From the NCBI GenBank assembly GCA_963648205.1, contig CAVJCT010000059.1, positions 6,242-70,241 of the forward strand: a DNA stretch of 64,000 nt, written 5' to 3'. The position numbers were made by a program, and so were the translations under genes. Below the pieces are notes generated by a model that saw only the letters and a program-made list of their open reading frames with translations, did no database searches and was not told the DNA's origin. Below, one piece after another: positions 1 through 8,998 of the stretch. Positions within the stretch are counted from its first letter, which is position 1. The number at the start of each line of letters is the position of its first letter. Source of the DNA: UBA1181 sp963648205. Lineage in GTDB: Bacteria; Bacteroidota; Bacteroidia; Bacteroidales; Paludibacteraceae.

Positions 1-2
1 AC

Positions 3-2423
3 CTTGTATGTCAAGGAGAGAAAGTTGAGATTGACGTAACTGTAAATGACTTGACTACGCCAGTCATCACAGGTTCGCCAACCACTTGTCCTGGAACATC
101 CGTAGAGTTGGAAGTTTCAGCTACAAGTACAGACCCAGGAACAGACTTGATCTCCTACCAATGGGGTGGTGATGCTGCCAGTGTAGCAGATGGCTCAACC
201 ACATCGACTACATTCAAGACACAGAAACTCTCTCAGAAGACAGGAACAACCTATTCGTTCACGGTAGTTGCGAAAGCAGGAGCATGTACGAAGGAGGTAA
301 CCGCTGCTGAGGCACACGTCGTAACAGTAGGTGATGGAGTCGTAACAGGTAACATGACCTACACCGAGGATGGCAATGAAGAAGCCCCTGGAGGATTCGA
401 CAACAACGACACTGAGCACGACATTTACAGTTGTGGTAACCCAATCACCATCAGTGTAACCTACGAAGGAGATCAAGACTACGTTTGGTATAAGAACGGT
501 ACGAAGATTGCTTCTGGCGTTGCATCTCTCACAACAGAGGCATATTCAACCTACGCAGACGATATTTATACCATCGAATGGACCAACGAATGTAAGGCAA
601 CAACCGATTTGAAGGTACACATCGTACCAGTATCGGCTGAGGCACTCTCTACGGAGGCAATCGAAATCTGTGAAGGCGTTCCATTCACTTCAGAGTTCAG
701 TTACACATTGAAACCAGGTGAGACACCAACCATCGACTGGTATCGCGACGGTAGAATCGTAAGCGGTCAGGTCGGTAGCAAGATGGAGATCCAGAACACG
801 AAGAAGTCGGATAGCGGTGTCTACTCGTTCACAATCAAGAACCGTGGATGTCAGGCAGAAGGCACAACCAACACGTTGACGGTTAAGCCATACATCCAAG
901 CCTCTATCCAGAGCGAGCCGTTCATCGTAGATCGCCACGCTACAGGAACAATGACTATCTCATACACAGTTCCAACTTCATACGCAGTGAAGAATCAGAA
1001 GTGGATTGAGAATGGCGAGGTAGCATACGACGGTAACCCATTCGTTTTGGATGATGTAACAGCAGATCACTACTACACGATCGAACTTTCAGACCCAGAC
1101 TACTGTGATGCACAACTCTCAGCTACAGTCTATGTTGATGCAGAGTTGACTTTGAAGACTACTTTAAAAGACACCCTCTGTTTGGGAACAACTGAGGTGT
1201 TCGTCATCGATACAACAGGTACGGGAGCATTCCGTCGTCCAAACGGAAATCCACAGTTGAACGTAACCGCTAAGGTGGGTGATGGCGCAGAAGTGAACTT
1301 GAACGATAAGATCACGAAGAGAGGCGATATGTTGAACATTGCAGTCAGTCCGGCTGACAACGCAACCTACACCGTAAGTTTCTCTTACAACGGTAAGGAA
1401 GTCAATTCAGAGGAGAAGGTAGTCGTTATCCCAGGTATCAGTGTTACAACCCCAGATATGCCAAATGTATGTTCTGGCGATGAGACGACATTGACCGTTA
1501 CAGGAATCCAGCCAGAAGGTACGACAGTATCTTGGGCAGACGATTCGACTATCGTAGAAGGAAAGAACTCTGAGACCCTCCGTGTTCGTCCAGTCTACAG
1601 CGGTACGAGTGCCGACCACCAGTCGAAGTACAACTACACCGTTATCGCATACAACTCAATCTGTGATAACAAGCGTGAGTACATCGTTCCAGTGCTTGTA
1701 GATGAGCCTTTGATTGGAACTATCACTGGCGACCCTGAGATTTGTCAAGGCAAGGAAGCCGTTATTGATGCATCTTCTTACTTGGCAACTACCTACAAGT
1801 GGTATCCAGACTCAACAGGCGTGATGGTAAATGCTCGTGAGACCGTCAGTCCTAACGCTTCAACCGACTACACCGTTGAGATGAGCCGTGGCTTGTGTAC
1901 AGCAAAAGACACCTTTACGGTAACCGTCTTCACAAACCCTGTGATCACAAGCATCGATTCTATCGCATTGCGTGATCGTCAGATCATCCTCGAGCCAGGT
2001 TACGGTACAGCACCTTACACCTACGCTGTTGATGCGAAGGCTGCCGATGATCAAGATGTGAAGAAAGATTTGGCATTCGCTAAACACATTGTTTACGTTT
2101 ACGATTCTAAGGGCTGTATGACTTCAATGAACTTCATGTTGGAAGCACCAGCCATCTCAGTACCAGACCACTTCACTCCAAACGGTGATGGTGTAGACGA
2201 TACTTGGATTATCCCTGCCATCGGCGAAGTCTATCCAAACGCAGTCGTAACCATTTACGACCGTTACGGAAAAGTCTTGAAGCAGTACTTAGGCGCGGAC
2301 ACCAACGGTTGGGATGGAACCTACAAAGGCAACAACCTCCCTTCAACCGACTACTGGTATCAAATCACCATCGAGGAGATTGACAAGGAGTATGTTGGAC
2401 ACTTCACTTTGATTCGTCGATAG
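3..2423 (+). CDS. Giant Ig/PKD-repeat surface protein, T9SS type B sorting domain (5' end outside window)
   Basis: The reading frame is open from base 3, so this is the last 806 residues of a longer protein; the TTG at 51 is not a convincing start. The visible part is a string of roughly 80-100-residue beta-sandwich modules of Ig/PKD type, with recurring patterns such as YQW, YTWYK-like WY/WYKNG and two cysteines per module. The final ~85 residues begin VPDHFTPNGDGVDDTW and end in VGHFTLIRR, which is the 'gliding motility-associated C-terminal domain' used as a type B signal by the type IX secretion system. By family knowledge the protein crosses the outer membrane by T9SS and stays on the cell surface or is released. 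It probably acts as an adhesin or matrix protein, but the ligand cannot be told. A strong terminator follows 43 bases after the stop. Confidence 0.85.
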   Translation, partial: LVCQGEKVEIDVTVNDLTTPVITGSPTTCPGTSVELEVSATSTDPGTDLISYQWGGDAASVADGSTTSTTFKTQKLSQKTGTTYSFTVVAKAGACTKEVTAAEAHVVTVGDGVVTGNMTYTEDGNEEAPGGFDNNDTEHDIYSCGNPITISVTYEGDQDYVWYKNGTKIASGVASLTTEAYSTYADDIYTIEWTNECKATTDLKVHIVPVSAEALSTEAIEICEGVPFTSEFSYTLKPGETPTIDWYRDGRIVSGQVGSKMEIQNTKKSDSGVYSFTIKNRGCQAEGTTNTLTVKPYIQASIQSEPFIVDRHATGTMTISYTVPTSYAVKNQKWIENGEVAYDGNPFVLDDVTADHYYTIELSDPDYCDAQLSATVYVDAELTLKTTLKDTLCLGTTEVFVIDTTGTGAFRRPNGNPQLNVTAKVGDGAEVNLNDKITKRGDMLNIAVSPADNATYTVSFSYNGKEVNSEEKVVVIPGISVTTPDMPNVCSGDETTLTVTGIQPEGTTVSWADDSTIVEGKNSETLRVRPVYSGTSADHQSKYNYTVIAYNSICDNKREYIVPVLVDEPLIGTITGDPEICQGKEAVIDASSYLATTYKWYPDSTGVMVNARETVSPNASTDYTVEMSRGLCTAKDTFTVTVFTNPVITSIDSIALRDRQIILEPGYGTAPYTYAVDAKAADDQDVKKDLAFAKHIVYVYDSKGCMTSMNFMLEAPAISVPDHFTPNGDGVDDTWIIPAIGEVYPNAVVTIYDRYGKVLKQYLGADTNGWDGTYKGNNLPSTDYWYQITIEEIDKEYVGHFTLIRR

Positions 2424-2466
2424 GAGAGTGTGAGCGTTTAGAATTTTGAAATTAGAAAATAGAGAG

Positions 2467-2502
2467 AGTGCGATGACGTAGAAGCGTCATCGCACTTTTT
2501 TT
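2467..2502 (+). terminator. Rho-independent terminator
   Basis: A perfect 12-bp stem (AGTGCGATGACG with its complement) has a 6-base loop and is followed by a run of Ts. It ends the transcript of the giant surface protein gene and isolates cysE downstream. Confidence 0.92.
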
Positions 2503-2607
2503 GTCTCTTTCAGTTTCTTCGATTTGCAACTTTTAAAGAAATGAGCCGAAGAATATCGTTTGAAAATGGTAAATTAGCAGTCTATTAACAACAAAAACAT
2601 TACATCA

Positions 2608-3483
2608 ATGTCAAAGTTCTCCGTCGTACAACAATTGTCAGAGTTTGATTCTTTAAAGAAAGTATTTCACGAGAAGAAGAAGGGAGTTTCCTATCCATCA
2701 GCAACGGCGTTGTGTGAGATTTTGGATATTGCGAGAGCGATTCTTTTCCCTGGCTATTACGGTACACACTCCGTTACCGTTCAGACGTTGCCCTATTACA
2801 TTGGTGTGAATGTCGACCGTTTGGCAACCCTTTTGGAGGAGCAGGTCATTGCTGGAATGCTTTTCGGTTCGGCAGCCTATAGCGACTACAACTATGTGGC
2901 AGATATTGCTGAAAACACGGTAGAGCGTTTCTTGGAGAAATTGCCAGAGATGCGCCAAGCCTTGATTTCGGATGTTGAGTCGGCTTACAATGGCGATCCC
3001 GCAGCGAAGAGTTACGCTGAAATCGTGCTTTGCTACCCAGCCATCAAGGCTATTTCAGCCTACCGCATTGCTCACGAGTTGTTGCTCTTGAACGTTCCCC
3101 TCATCCCTCGTATGATCACGGAGATGGGACACTCGGAGACAGGAATCGACATCAATCCAGGCGCAAGAATCGGTCATCATTTCACGATCGACCACGGAAC
3201 GGGCGTTGTCATCGGTGAGACTTGTATCATCGGAAATAATGTCAAGATTTATCAAGGAGTAACCCTCGGAGCCAAGAGTTTCGAGTTGGACGAATATGGT
3301 AACCCAGTCAAGAATATTGACCGACATCCGATCATTGAGGATGATGTCGTAATCTATGCTAATGCAACGATTTTGGGCAGAATCACAATCGGACAAGGCT
3401 CTGTGATTGGCGGTAACGTTTGGGTGACGAATAACGTCCCTGCAGGATCGAAAGTTGTGCAGAAACGTGGCGGACAAGTCTAA
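2608..3483 (+). CDS. cysE: Serine O-acetyltransferase
   Basis: The 291-residue protein transfers acetyl from acetyl-CoA to L-serine, giving O-acetylserine, the first step of cysteine synthesis in the cytoplasm. An N-terminal helical SAT domain (about 1-150) precedes a left-handed beta-helix made of hexapeptide repeats from about residue 175. The helix includes the family signature around GIDINPGARIG, DHGTGVVIGE and YQGVTLGA. The longer N-terminal region is usual for the SAT form found in Bacteroidota. The ATG at 2608 is the only sensible start. The gene stands alone after a terminator; birA starts 35 bases after its stop but has its own promoter-like motif. Sulfur-dependent control cannot be seen in the leader. 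Confidence 0.93.
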   Translation: MSKFSVVQQLSEFDSLKKVFHEKKKGVSYPSATALCEILDIARAILFPGYYGTHSVTVQTLPYYIGVNVDRLATLLEEQVIAGMLFGSAAYSDYNYVADIAENTVERFLEKLPEMRQALISDVESAYNGDPAAKSYAEIVLCYPAIKAISAYRIAHELLLLNVPLIPRMITEMGHSETGIDINPGARIGHHFTIDHGTGVVIGETCIIGNNVKIYQGVTLGAKSFELDEYGNPVKNIDRHPIIEDDVVIYANATILGRITIGQGSVIGGNVWVTNNVPAGSKVVQKRGGQV

Positions 3484-3496
3484 CGACAGGTTTTTT

Positions 3497-3504
3497 TATC
3501 TTTG
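3497..3504 (+). promoter_or_regulatory. Bacteroidota -7 element (TATCTTTG) before birA
   Basis: The octamer matches TAnnTTTG and lies 15 bases before the ATG of birA, leaving a very short leader. No clear TTG -33 element is found at the expected spacing, so the call rests on the -7 match alone. Confidence 0.5.
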
Positions 3505-3518
3505 ACCCGAAAATCCCG

Positions 3519-4280
3519 ATGGAAACGTTAGAAAATGTATTGAACGTAGAAGAAACAGACTCTACCAGCAATCACCTCAACCGACTGCTAGCCAAGGAAG
3601 ATTTTCCCGATGGATTCACTGTTTTGGCGAAAAATCAGACGGCAGGCAGAGGTCAGATTGGTCGCAGTTGGAGTTCGGAGTACGATAAGAACTTGCTGTT
3701 CAGTCTTCTGCTTCATCCCACTTTCATCCATATAGCCGACCAGTTTTATCTGATGCGAGCAGTGGCAGTAGCCATTGTGGAGACACTCAGAAATGGATTT
3801 GGAACAGAGAATTTCGTGATCAAATGGCCTAATGACATTTATTATAACGACCGAAAATTGTGCGGTTTCATCGTGGATAATCTACTCACAGGCGCAGAGA
3901 TTACACACGCTATCGTCGGCATTGGCTTGAATGTCAATCAGACAGAATTTGATGAAAGTTTGCCCAATCCCATCTCACTTGCAAACATTGTGGGCGAAGA
4001 GATTGACAAAGAATCACTCTTCAAAGACTTGCGAAATGCCATCTTGAAAGAATATCAGTTGTTGAAAGACGATGATATGAACTTTGAGTTTCTCAACAAT
4101 CGATATTTGGATATGATCTACAAGTTTGGAGAGTGGGCTAAATATTCCGATTCCAACGGAGAATTTGAGGGTCGAATCATCGATATAGAACCTACTGGAA
4201 GGGTGGTGATTCAACCTAAAAAAGGAGACTTCAGAAAGTATTACATTCGCGAGGTGGAGTACATTCACGAGTCGATTTAG
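3519..4280 (+). CDS. birA: Biotin--[acetyl-CoA-carboxylase] ligase
   Basis: This 253-residue enzyme makes biotinyl-AMP and attaches biotin to the biotin carboxyl carrier protein. The catalytic BPL/LplA domain is visible: the STSN substrate-recognition start, the adenylate-binding loop GRGQIGRSW near residues 44-52, and the KWPNDIYYNDRKLCG segment with the catalytic lysine. A small C-terminal SH3-like domain follows (about 205-253). There is no N-terminal winged helix, so it is the monofunctional ligase rather than the repressor-ligase of E. coli. It precedes aroQ by 67 bases on the same strand. Confidence 0.92.
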   Translation: METLENVLNVEETDSTSNHLNRLLAKEDFPDGFTVLAKNQTAGRGQIGRSWSSEYDKNLLFSLLLHPTFIHIADQFYLMRAVAVAIVETLRNGFGTENFVIKWPNDIYYNDRKLCGFIVDNLLTGAEITHAIVGIGLNVNQTEFDESLPNPISLANIVGEEIDKESLFKDLRNAILKEYQLLKDDDMNFEFLNNRYLDMIYKFGEWAKYSDSNGEFEGRIIDIEPTGRVVIQPKKGDFRKYYIREVEYIHESI

Positions 4281-4347
4281 AAAGAATAATTCAGAAAAAG
4301 ACTAAAAGACGAAATATCTATTTGTAAACTAAAAGAGGAGCATAAAG

Positions 4348-4791
4348 ATGAACGTAATGATTATCAATGGTCCAAATCTCAATCTTTTGGGCAAAAGAGA
4401 GCCAACTATTTACGGCACAAAATCATTTGAAGATTACTTAGAGTTGTTGAGAAGCCGATATCCAGAAATCAACATCTCCTACTACCAATCCAATATCGAG
4501 GGAGAGTTGATCGACAAAATCCATGAAATTGGTTTCATCTCCGACGGTATCATATTGAATGCAGGTGCATATACCCACACCTCCTTGGCCATTGCCGATG
4601 CCATCCGCTCGGTAACCACGCCAGTCATTGAAGTGCACATCTCTAACGTGCATAAAAGAGAAGAGGTGCGCCATCATTCTTTCCTTTCGCCAGCCTGCGC
4701 AGGAGTAGTCTTAGGCTTCGGATTAGACTCCTATCGATTGGCATTAGAAGGCCTGATTGAAATGAAGAGTCTGAAAGAAGAAAAAGAGTGA
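4348..4791 (+). CDS. aroQ: 3-dehydroquinate dehydratase, type II
   Basis: The 147-residue enzyme dehydrates 3-dehydroquinate to 3-dehydroshikimate in the shikimate pathway. It has the normal length and motifs of the dodecameric type II family: NGPNLNLLGKREP at the N-terminus, Tyr22 on the lid loop, the NAGAYTHTS segment (71-79), His97 in EVHISN, and Arg108 in the REEVRH segment. The ATG at 4348 follows an AAAGAGGAG-like stretch, one of few purine-rich sequences before a start in this window. xerD follows after 37 bases, so the two are probably co-transcribed. Confidence 0.95.
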   Translation: MNVMIINGPNLNLLGKREPTIYGTKSFEDYLELLRSRYPEINISYYQSNIEGELIDKIHEIGFISDGIILNAGAYTHTSLAIADAIRSVTTPVIEVHISNVHKREEVRHHSFLSPACAGVVLGFGLDSYRLALEGLIEMKSLKEEKE

Positions 4792-4828
4792 TGAAATCGA
4801 GGATTTTTGAATAAAATCGTAAAGTTCC

Positions 4829-5749
4829 ATGACTCTCAACCCAAAATATGAGAATGATCGAGTTATTAAGAGATACCGCTCCTATCTGCTGTTGGAGCGG
4901 TCATTTTCTGCGAATACAGAAGATGCCTATCTCACCGATCTCTCGAAGTTGTTGAGTTATTTGGACGATTTAAACTTACATTACAAAGAGGCGACTTACG
5001 AGGTGCTACAAGATTTCTTGGTAGACCTCGCAGATTTGGGCATTTCGCAACGGTCGCAGTCGAGGATTGTCTCCGGCATTAAGAATTTCTATAATTTCTT
5101 AGTCATAGAGAATGAGATAGAAGAAGACCCCACCGAACTATTGGCTACCCCTAAAAAAGAGGAATATCTTCCGACTGTTCTCAGCATTGAGGAGGTGAAC
5201 AAAATCATCGATTCCATCGACGTTTCGGATGCGATTGGGCAGCGTAATCGCACCATTTTGGAGGTGCTTTACAGTTGTGGCATCCGCGTTTCTGAGTTAG
5301 TCAACCTTCCCATCTCACAAGTTTTTTTTGAAGAGAAATACATCAATGTAATTGGAAAAGGAAACAAGCAACGAATTGTTCCCATTTCCGATAAAGCCTT
5401 GATGGAGATCGAACGGTGGATGCAAATGCGGTCGGAAATGCCGATGAAATCGGACGATTCAGGACTGCTGTTCGTCAATCGACGAGGCGGACAACTGACT
5501 CGTCAGATGGTATTCATCATTGTGAAAAACGCTGCCGAAGCCGTTGGAATCACCAAAACGATTAGTCCGCATACCTTCCGACACTCCTTTGCCACCCACC
5601 TTTTAGAAGGCGGTGCAAACCTCAGAGCCATCCAGGAGATGTTGGGTCATAAATCCATCATTACCACCGAAATATATTCGCATATCGACACCCAACGATT
5701 GCGCGAGGAGGTCATCCTTTTCCATCCTCGCAATCATCGAAATCTCTAA
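4829..5749 (+). CDS. xerD: Tyrosine site-specific recombinase, XerD type
   Basis: The 306-residue protein has the length and layout of XerC/XerD, the recombinases that resolve chromosome dimers at dif beside the septum. An N-terminal SAM-like core-binding domain (about 10-95) is followed by the catalytic domain. The active-site set is complete: Arg153 in SCGIRVSEL, a lysine in the GKGNKQR hairpin, His248 and Arg251 in HTFRH, His274 in LGHKS and Tyr283 in the EIYSH segment. Placement after aroQ, a core gene, argues for the housekeeping enzyme rather than a mobile-element integrase. No attachment site or mobile gene is seen beside it. XerC versus XerD was assigned by general resemblance only. 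Confidence 0.88.
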   Translation: MTLNPKYENDRVIKRYRSYLLLERSFSANTEDAYLTDLSKLLSYLDDLNLHYKEATYEVLQDFLVDLADLGISQRSQSRIVSGIKNFYNFLVIENEIEEDPTELLATPKKEEYLPTVLSIEEVNKIIDSIDVSDAIGQRNRTILEVLYSCGIRVSELVNLPISQVFFEEKYINVIGKGNKQRIVPISDKALMEIERWMQMRSEMPMKSDDSGLLFVNRRGGQLTRQMVFIIVKNAAEAVGITKTISPHTFRHSFATHLLEGGANLRAIQEMLGHKSIITTEIYSHIDTQRLREEVILFHPRNHRNL

Positions 5750-5771
5750 TAGTAGACAAAACAGTAGACAC

Positions 5772-5801
5772 AAAAAAAAGGTCTGGAGCGAACCCCAGAC
5801 C
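5772..5801 (-). terminator. Terminator for purN
   Basis: The stem GGTCTGG/CCAGACC (5780-5801) is followed, when read on the minus strand, by eight Ts (A-run 5772-5779). It ends the purN transcript and lies in the convergent gap with xerD. On the plus strand there is no T-run directly after the stem. Confidence 0.85.
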
Positions 5802-5850
5802 CGAGAGAGATTTTGACATCGTATAGTAACCTACGAAGATTTGTTCGCGA

Positions 5851-6417
5851 TTATTTCTTGAACAAAAGGTCGTCGATTACCTTAGGAAAATATTTGTATT
5901 CCAATTCGTGAACATTGTGAGCCACATCCTCGGCTGTGTCGGTAGCTTTCACAGGCACTTTCGCTTGGAAGATGATAGAACCCTCGTCGAGGTTTTCGTT
6001 AGCGTAGTGGATGGTGATACCACTTTCCTTGTCGCCGTCGGCAATCACAGCCTCGTGGACGTGCATACCATACATTCCCTTTCCACCATGTTTCGGAAGA
6101 AGAGCAGGGTGGATATTGATGATTTTGTTAGGAAATCTGTTGATGATTTCGGCAGGCACACGCAACAAAAAACCAGAAAGAACGATCAAATCAGGGTTCG
6201 TTTCCTCTAAAAGATGTAGGATAGAGCCGTCTTTCCATTCCTCTTTTGTGAAATAACGGAAAGGAATACCCAATTTTTCAGCACGCACTTTCACATACGC
6301 ATCTGCTTTATTGCAGAGGATGTAAGGAAATTTAACCTCCTTATTATCAGCGAAATAAGAGATGATGTTTTCGGCGTTAGAGCCTGAGCCAGAGGCAAAA
6401 ATGACGACGTTCTTCAT
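5851..6417 (-). CDS. purN: Phosphoribosylglycinamide formyltransferase
   Basis: The 188-residue enzyme uses 10-formyl-tetrahydrofolate to formylate GAR in purine synthesis. Diagnostic segments are the phosphate-binding loop FASGSGSNAENI (8-19), the LSGFLLRVP strand, the catalytic INIHPALLPKHGGKG segment with the Asn and His residues, and the acidic stretch ITIHYANENLDEG that carries the catalytic Asp. Length is normal for the folate-dependent form. It is transcribed alone, divergent from acpP and convergent with xerD, and has its own terminator. The ATG at 6417 gives the usual N-terminus. Confidence 0.95.
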   Translation of the reverse strand: MKNVVIFASGSGSNAENIISYFADNKEVKFPYILCNKADAYVKVRAEKLGIPFRYFTKEEWKDGSILHLLEETNPDLIVLSGFLLRVPAEIINRFPNKIINIHPALLPKHGGKGMYGMHVHEAVIADGDKESGITIHYANENLDEGSIIFQAKVPVKATDTAEDVAHNVHELEYKYFPKVIDDLLFKK

Positions 6418-6562
6418 TTTGAAAATTTAAATATCTGAAAATCAGACGATTAGAAAGAATCTTATTTGTTAAAAAACTTTAAATACTTGCACAATTTTTT
6501 CAAACTGTGCAGTAAATGCAAAAAAATCTTAACGAACGTGTAAGAAATCGTTAAAAAAGTTG

Positions 6563-6570
6563 TTCCTTTG
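6563..6570 (+). promoter_or_regulatory. Probable -7 element (TTCCTTTG) of the acpP operon
   Basis: The octamer differs from TAnnTTTG at one position and lies 57 bases upstream of the acpP ATG in an AT-rich divergent gap. No clear TTG -33 element is seen, so this is a moderate call. Confidence 0.4.
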
Positions 6571-6626
6571 CAACCGCAAATTTAGAAAAATTTGAACTTA
6601 AATATTAACTAAAAACTGAAACAAAA

Positions 6627-6866
6627 ATGTCAGAAGTTGCAGAGAAAGTACAAACTATCATTGTTGATAAGTTAGGTTGTAAGCCATCTGAGGTAACTGA
6701 GAGCGCAAGCTTCACTACTGATTTGGGTGCGGATTCATTGGACACTGTAGAGTTGATCATGGAGTTGGAGAAAGAGTTCAACATTCAGATCCCTGAGGAC
6801 AAGACTCAAGAGATCCAAACTGTAGGAGACGCTGTTAAGCTCATCGAAGAGATGTTGGCAAAATAA
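6627..6866 (+). CDS. acpP: Acyl carrier protein
   Basis: The 79-residue acidic protein carries growing acyl chains on a 4'-phosphopantetheine arm attached to Ser37, which sits in the DSL motif of GADSLDTVEL. The length and four-helix pattern are normal. The stop is only six bases from the fabF start, so the two are translated from one message. The same pair occurs together in very many bacteria. It is the first gene of a run that continues through fabF, rnc and an acyl-CoA synthetase. Confidence 0.97.
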   Translation: MSEVAEKVQTIIVDKLGCKPSEVTESASFTTDLGADSLDTVELIMELEKEFNIQIPEDKTQEIQTVGDAVKLIEEMLAK

Positions 6867-6872
6867 GAGTCT

Positions 6873-8129
6873 ATGGAGCTGAGAAGAGTAGTTGTAACGG
6901 GTCTTGGAGCAATCACACCCATTGGTAATTGTGTTTCAGAGTTCTGGAACGCCCTGCTGAAGGGTGTGAGTGGTGCTGGGCTCATTACGCTCTTCGACGC
7001 TTCAAAATTTAAGACACGATTTGCCTGTGAGGTGAAGGGGTTCGATCCTGCGGCACATTTTGACCATAAGGAGGCTCGTAAGTACGATCGCTATTGTCAG
7101 TTCGCGCTTTGTGTGGCGAAAGAGGCGATGGAAGATGCGGGTTTTGCAGAAGGTCAAGCAGACTCAGACCGGTCGGGCGTCATTTTCTCAACAGGAATTG
7201 GAGGAATTACCTCGTTTGAGCGTGACTTGTTAGACTATCTTTCAAATCCTGAGATTCCGAGATTCAATCCATTTTTCATTCCGCGCATGATTGCCAATAT
7301 GGCGTCTGGGCATATATCGATGCAGTACAACTTTAGAGGTCCGAACTTTGGAGTAGTTTCGGCTTGTGCTACATCGACGCATGCAATCAGTCTGGCGTTC
7401 GACCAGATTCGCTTGGGTCGTGCGGATGTGATGATAACGGGCGGTGCAGAAGCACCGATCACGGCAAGTGGAATTGGCGGTTTCAATGCGATGAGAGCGT
7501 TGTCGACGCGCAATGACGAGTATCAGACTGCTTCTCGACCACTCAGTGCTTCGCGTGACGGTTTCGTCTTAGGTGAGGGTGCTGGGTGTTTAGTTTTAGA
7601 GGAGTATGAACACGCTATGAAGAGAGGCGCACACATCTACGCGGAGGTGGCAGGTGCGGCGGCTTCGGCAGATGCCTATCACATGACGGCGACACACCCT
7701 GAAGGGTTGGGCGCGACGATTGTGATGACAAATGCCCTCAAAGATGCAGGTTTATCAGTAGAAGATATTGATTATATCAACATTCACGGAACATCGACGC
7801 CGATAGGAGACCCTTCGGAGATTAAAGCCGTTCAGAAAGTGTTTGGCGATTATGCCAAATCGTTGAATATCAGTTCTACGAAGTCAATGACGGGACATTT
7901 GATGGGCGCGACGGGTGCTGTAGAAGCCATTGCTTCGATACTTTCAATCGTGAATGGAGTAGTTCCACCAACAATAAACCATGCAGAGGGTGATGAAGAT
8001 CCTAATATAGATTACACTTTGAATTACACTTTCAATGTGCCTCAGAAGCGTGAGGTTCGTGCGGCATTGTCAAACACCTTTGGATTCGGTGGACAAAATG
8101 CTTCGATTATTTTTAAAAAGTTTAAGTAG
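6873..8129 (+). CDS. fabF: Beta-ketoacyl-ACP synthase II
   Basis: The 418-residue condensing enzyme elongates acyl-ACP with malonyl-ACP in fatty-acid synthesis. The Cys-His-His triad is in place: Cys165 in VSACATSTHA, His305 in NIHGTSTP and His342 in MTGHLMGATGA. The C-terminal GFGGQNAS glycine-rich loop is also present. Length is typical of FabF. It follows acpP by six bases and precedes rnc by nine, so it is the middle of a tight operon. Nothing suggests a polyketide or secondary-metabolite role. Confidence 0.97.
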   Translation: MELRRVVVTGLGAITPIGNCVSEFWNALLKGVSGAGLITLFDASKFKTRFACEVKGFDPAAHFDHKEARKYDRYCQFALCVAKEAMEDAGFAEGQADSDRSGVIFSTGIGGITSFERDLLDYLSNPEIPRFNPFFIPRMIANMASGHISMQYNFRGPNFGVVSACATSTHAISLAFDQIRLGRADVMITGGAEAPITASGIGGFNAMRALSTRNDEYQTASRPLSASRDGFVLGEGAGCLVLEEYEHAMKRGAHIYAEVAGAAASADAYHMTATHPEGLGATIVMTNALKDAGLSVEDIDYINIHGTSTPIGDPSEIKAVQKVFGDYAKSLNISSTKSMTGHLMGATGAVEAIASILSIVNGVVPPTINHAEGDEDPNIDYTLNYTFNVPQKREVRAALSNTFGFGGQNASIIFKKFK

Positions 8130-8138
8130 ATCCGTTTC

Positions 8139-8993
8139 GTGATTATAGAAAAAATCAAGGAATTATTTGGGTTTTCCAGGAAGGAAGTAGCGGAAGAGAA
8201 GAAAGAGGAACCCAAAGATGAGTTGTTTATAGCACTCAAGAATCTGTTAGAGTTTGAACCAGGTGATTTAGAACTTTATCGATTAGCCCTCAAACATAAG
8301 TCGAACGCTCAGCGTGATGACAAAGGAAATTTCATTAATAATGAACGATTAGAGTATTTGGGAGACGCTGTTTTAGAGGCAGTGGTTTCTGACATACTTT
8401 ATCATCAATATCCCGATAAAAACGAAGGTTTTTTGACTGGCACACGGTCGAAGATTGTGCAGCGAGAGACGCTCAACGAGGTATCTCGAAAGATGAAGTT
8501 GGATGATTGGGTCATTTTGAATGGTATCCCACATTCACATTCCGTAAACATCTACGGAAATGCTTTTGAGGCGATGATTGGTGCGATTTACTTGGATAAG
8601 GGGTATGATTGTGTTTTGAACTTTGTCAAGGATGTGATTCTGGTGAAGTATATCGATTGGGATGAAATAACCACGGTAGAGCAGAATTATAAATCGAAAT
8701 TGATAGAGTGGGGGCAGCGACATCATATCAGGGTGGAGTTTGATACCTATGATATGCAGACGGTGGAGAACAATAACTGTTTCTTCAAGTCGAAAGTGTT
8801 GCTCAACGACATATTTGTGGTCGATGGCGAAGGCTATTCAAAAAGGAGTTCACATCAAGACGGCGCCAAAAAGGTGTGTGAGATGATTGAACAAGAGAAG
8901 AATTTCGCCAAACGATACACAATCAAAGGAAAGAAACTAATAGACGAGGTGAATGCCGAGTCTGATGAAGATACGGAGAATCAAGAAAAATAG
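8139..8993 (+). CDS. rnc: Ribonuclease III
   Basis: The 284-residue protein cleaves double-stranded RNA, processing rRNA precursors and some mRNAs. The RNase III signature runs from residue 69 (ERLEYLGDAVLE), with the metal-binding acidic residues Glu72 and Asp76, and Glu144 in the NAFEAMIGAIYLD segment. A double-stranded-RNA-binding domain occupies about 185-255. A charged extension of about 25 residues at each end makes it longer than the E. coli enzyme. The start is GTG at 8139, chosen because it sits nine bases after fabF and no ATG fits. Co-transcription with acpP-fabF is common in several phyla. Confidence 0.95.
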   Translation: MIIEKIKELFGFSRKEVAEEKKEEPKDELFIALKNLLEFEPGDLELYRLALKHKSNAQRDDKGNFINNERLEYLGDAVLEAVVSDILYHQYPDKNEGFLTGTRSKIVQRETLNEVSRKMKLDDWVILNGIPHSHSVNIYGNAFEAMIGAIYLDKGYDCVLNFVKDVILVKYIDWDEITTVEQNYKSKLIEWGQRHHIRVEFDTYDMQTVENNNCFFKSKVLLNDIFVVDGEGYSKRSSHQDGAKKVCEMIEQEKNFAKRYTIKGKKLIDEVNAESDEDTENQEK

Positions 8994-8998
8994 AGAAG

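Noticed and set aside
4829..5749. Tyrosine recombinase as a sign of an integrated element
   Set aside because: It has XerD length and residues, sits next to aroQ, and there are no att repeats or mobile genes nearby.
7235..7513. Minus-strand frame inside fabF
   Set aside because: Short shadow frame opposite the active-site region of a clear gene.
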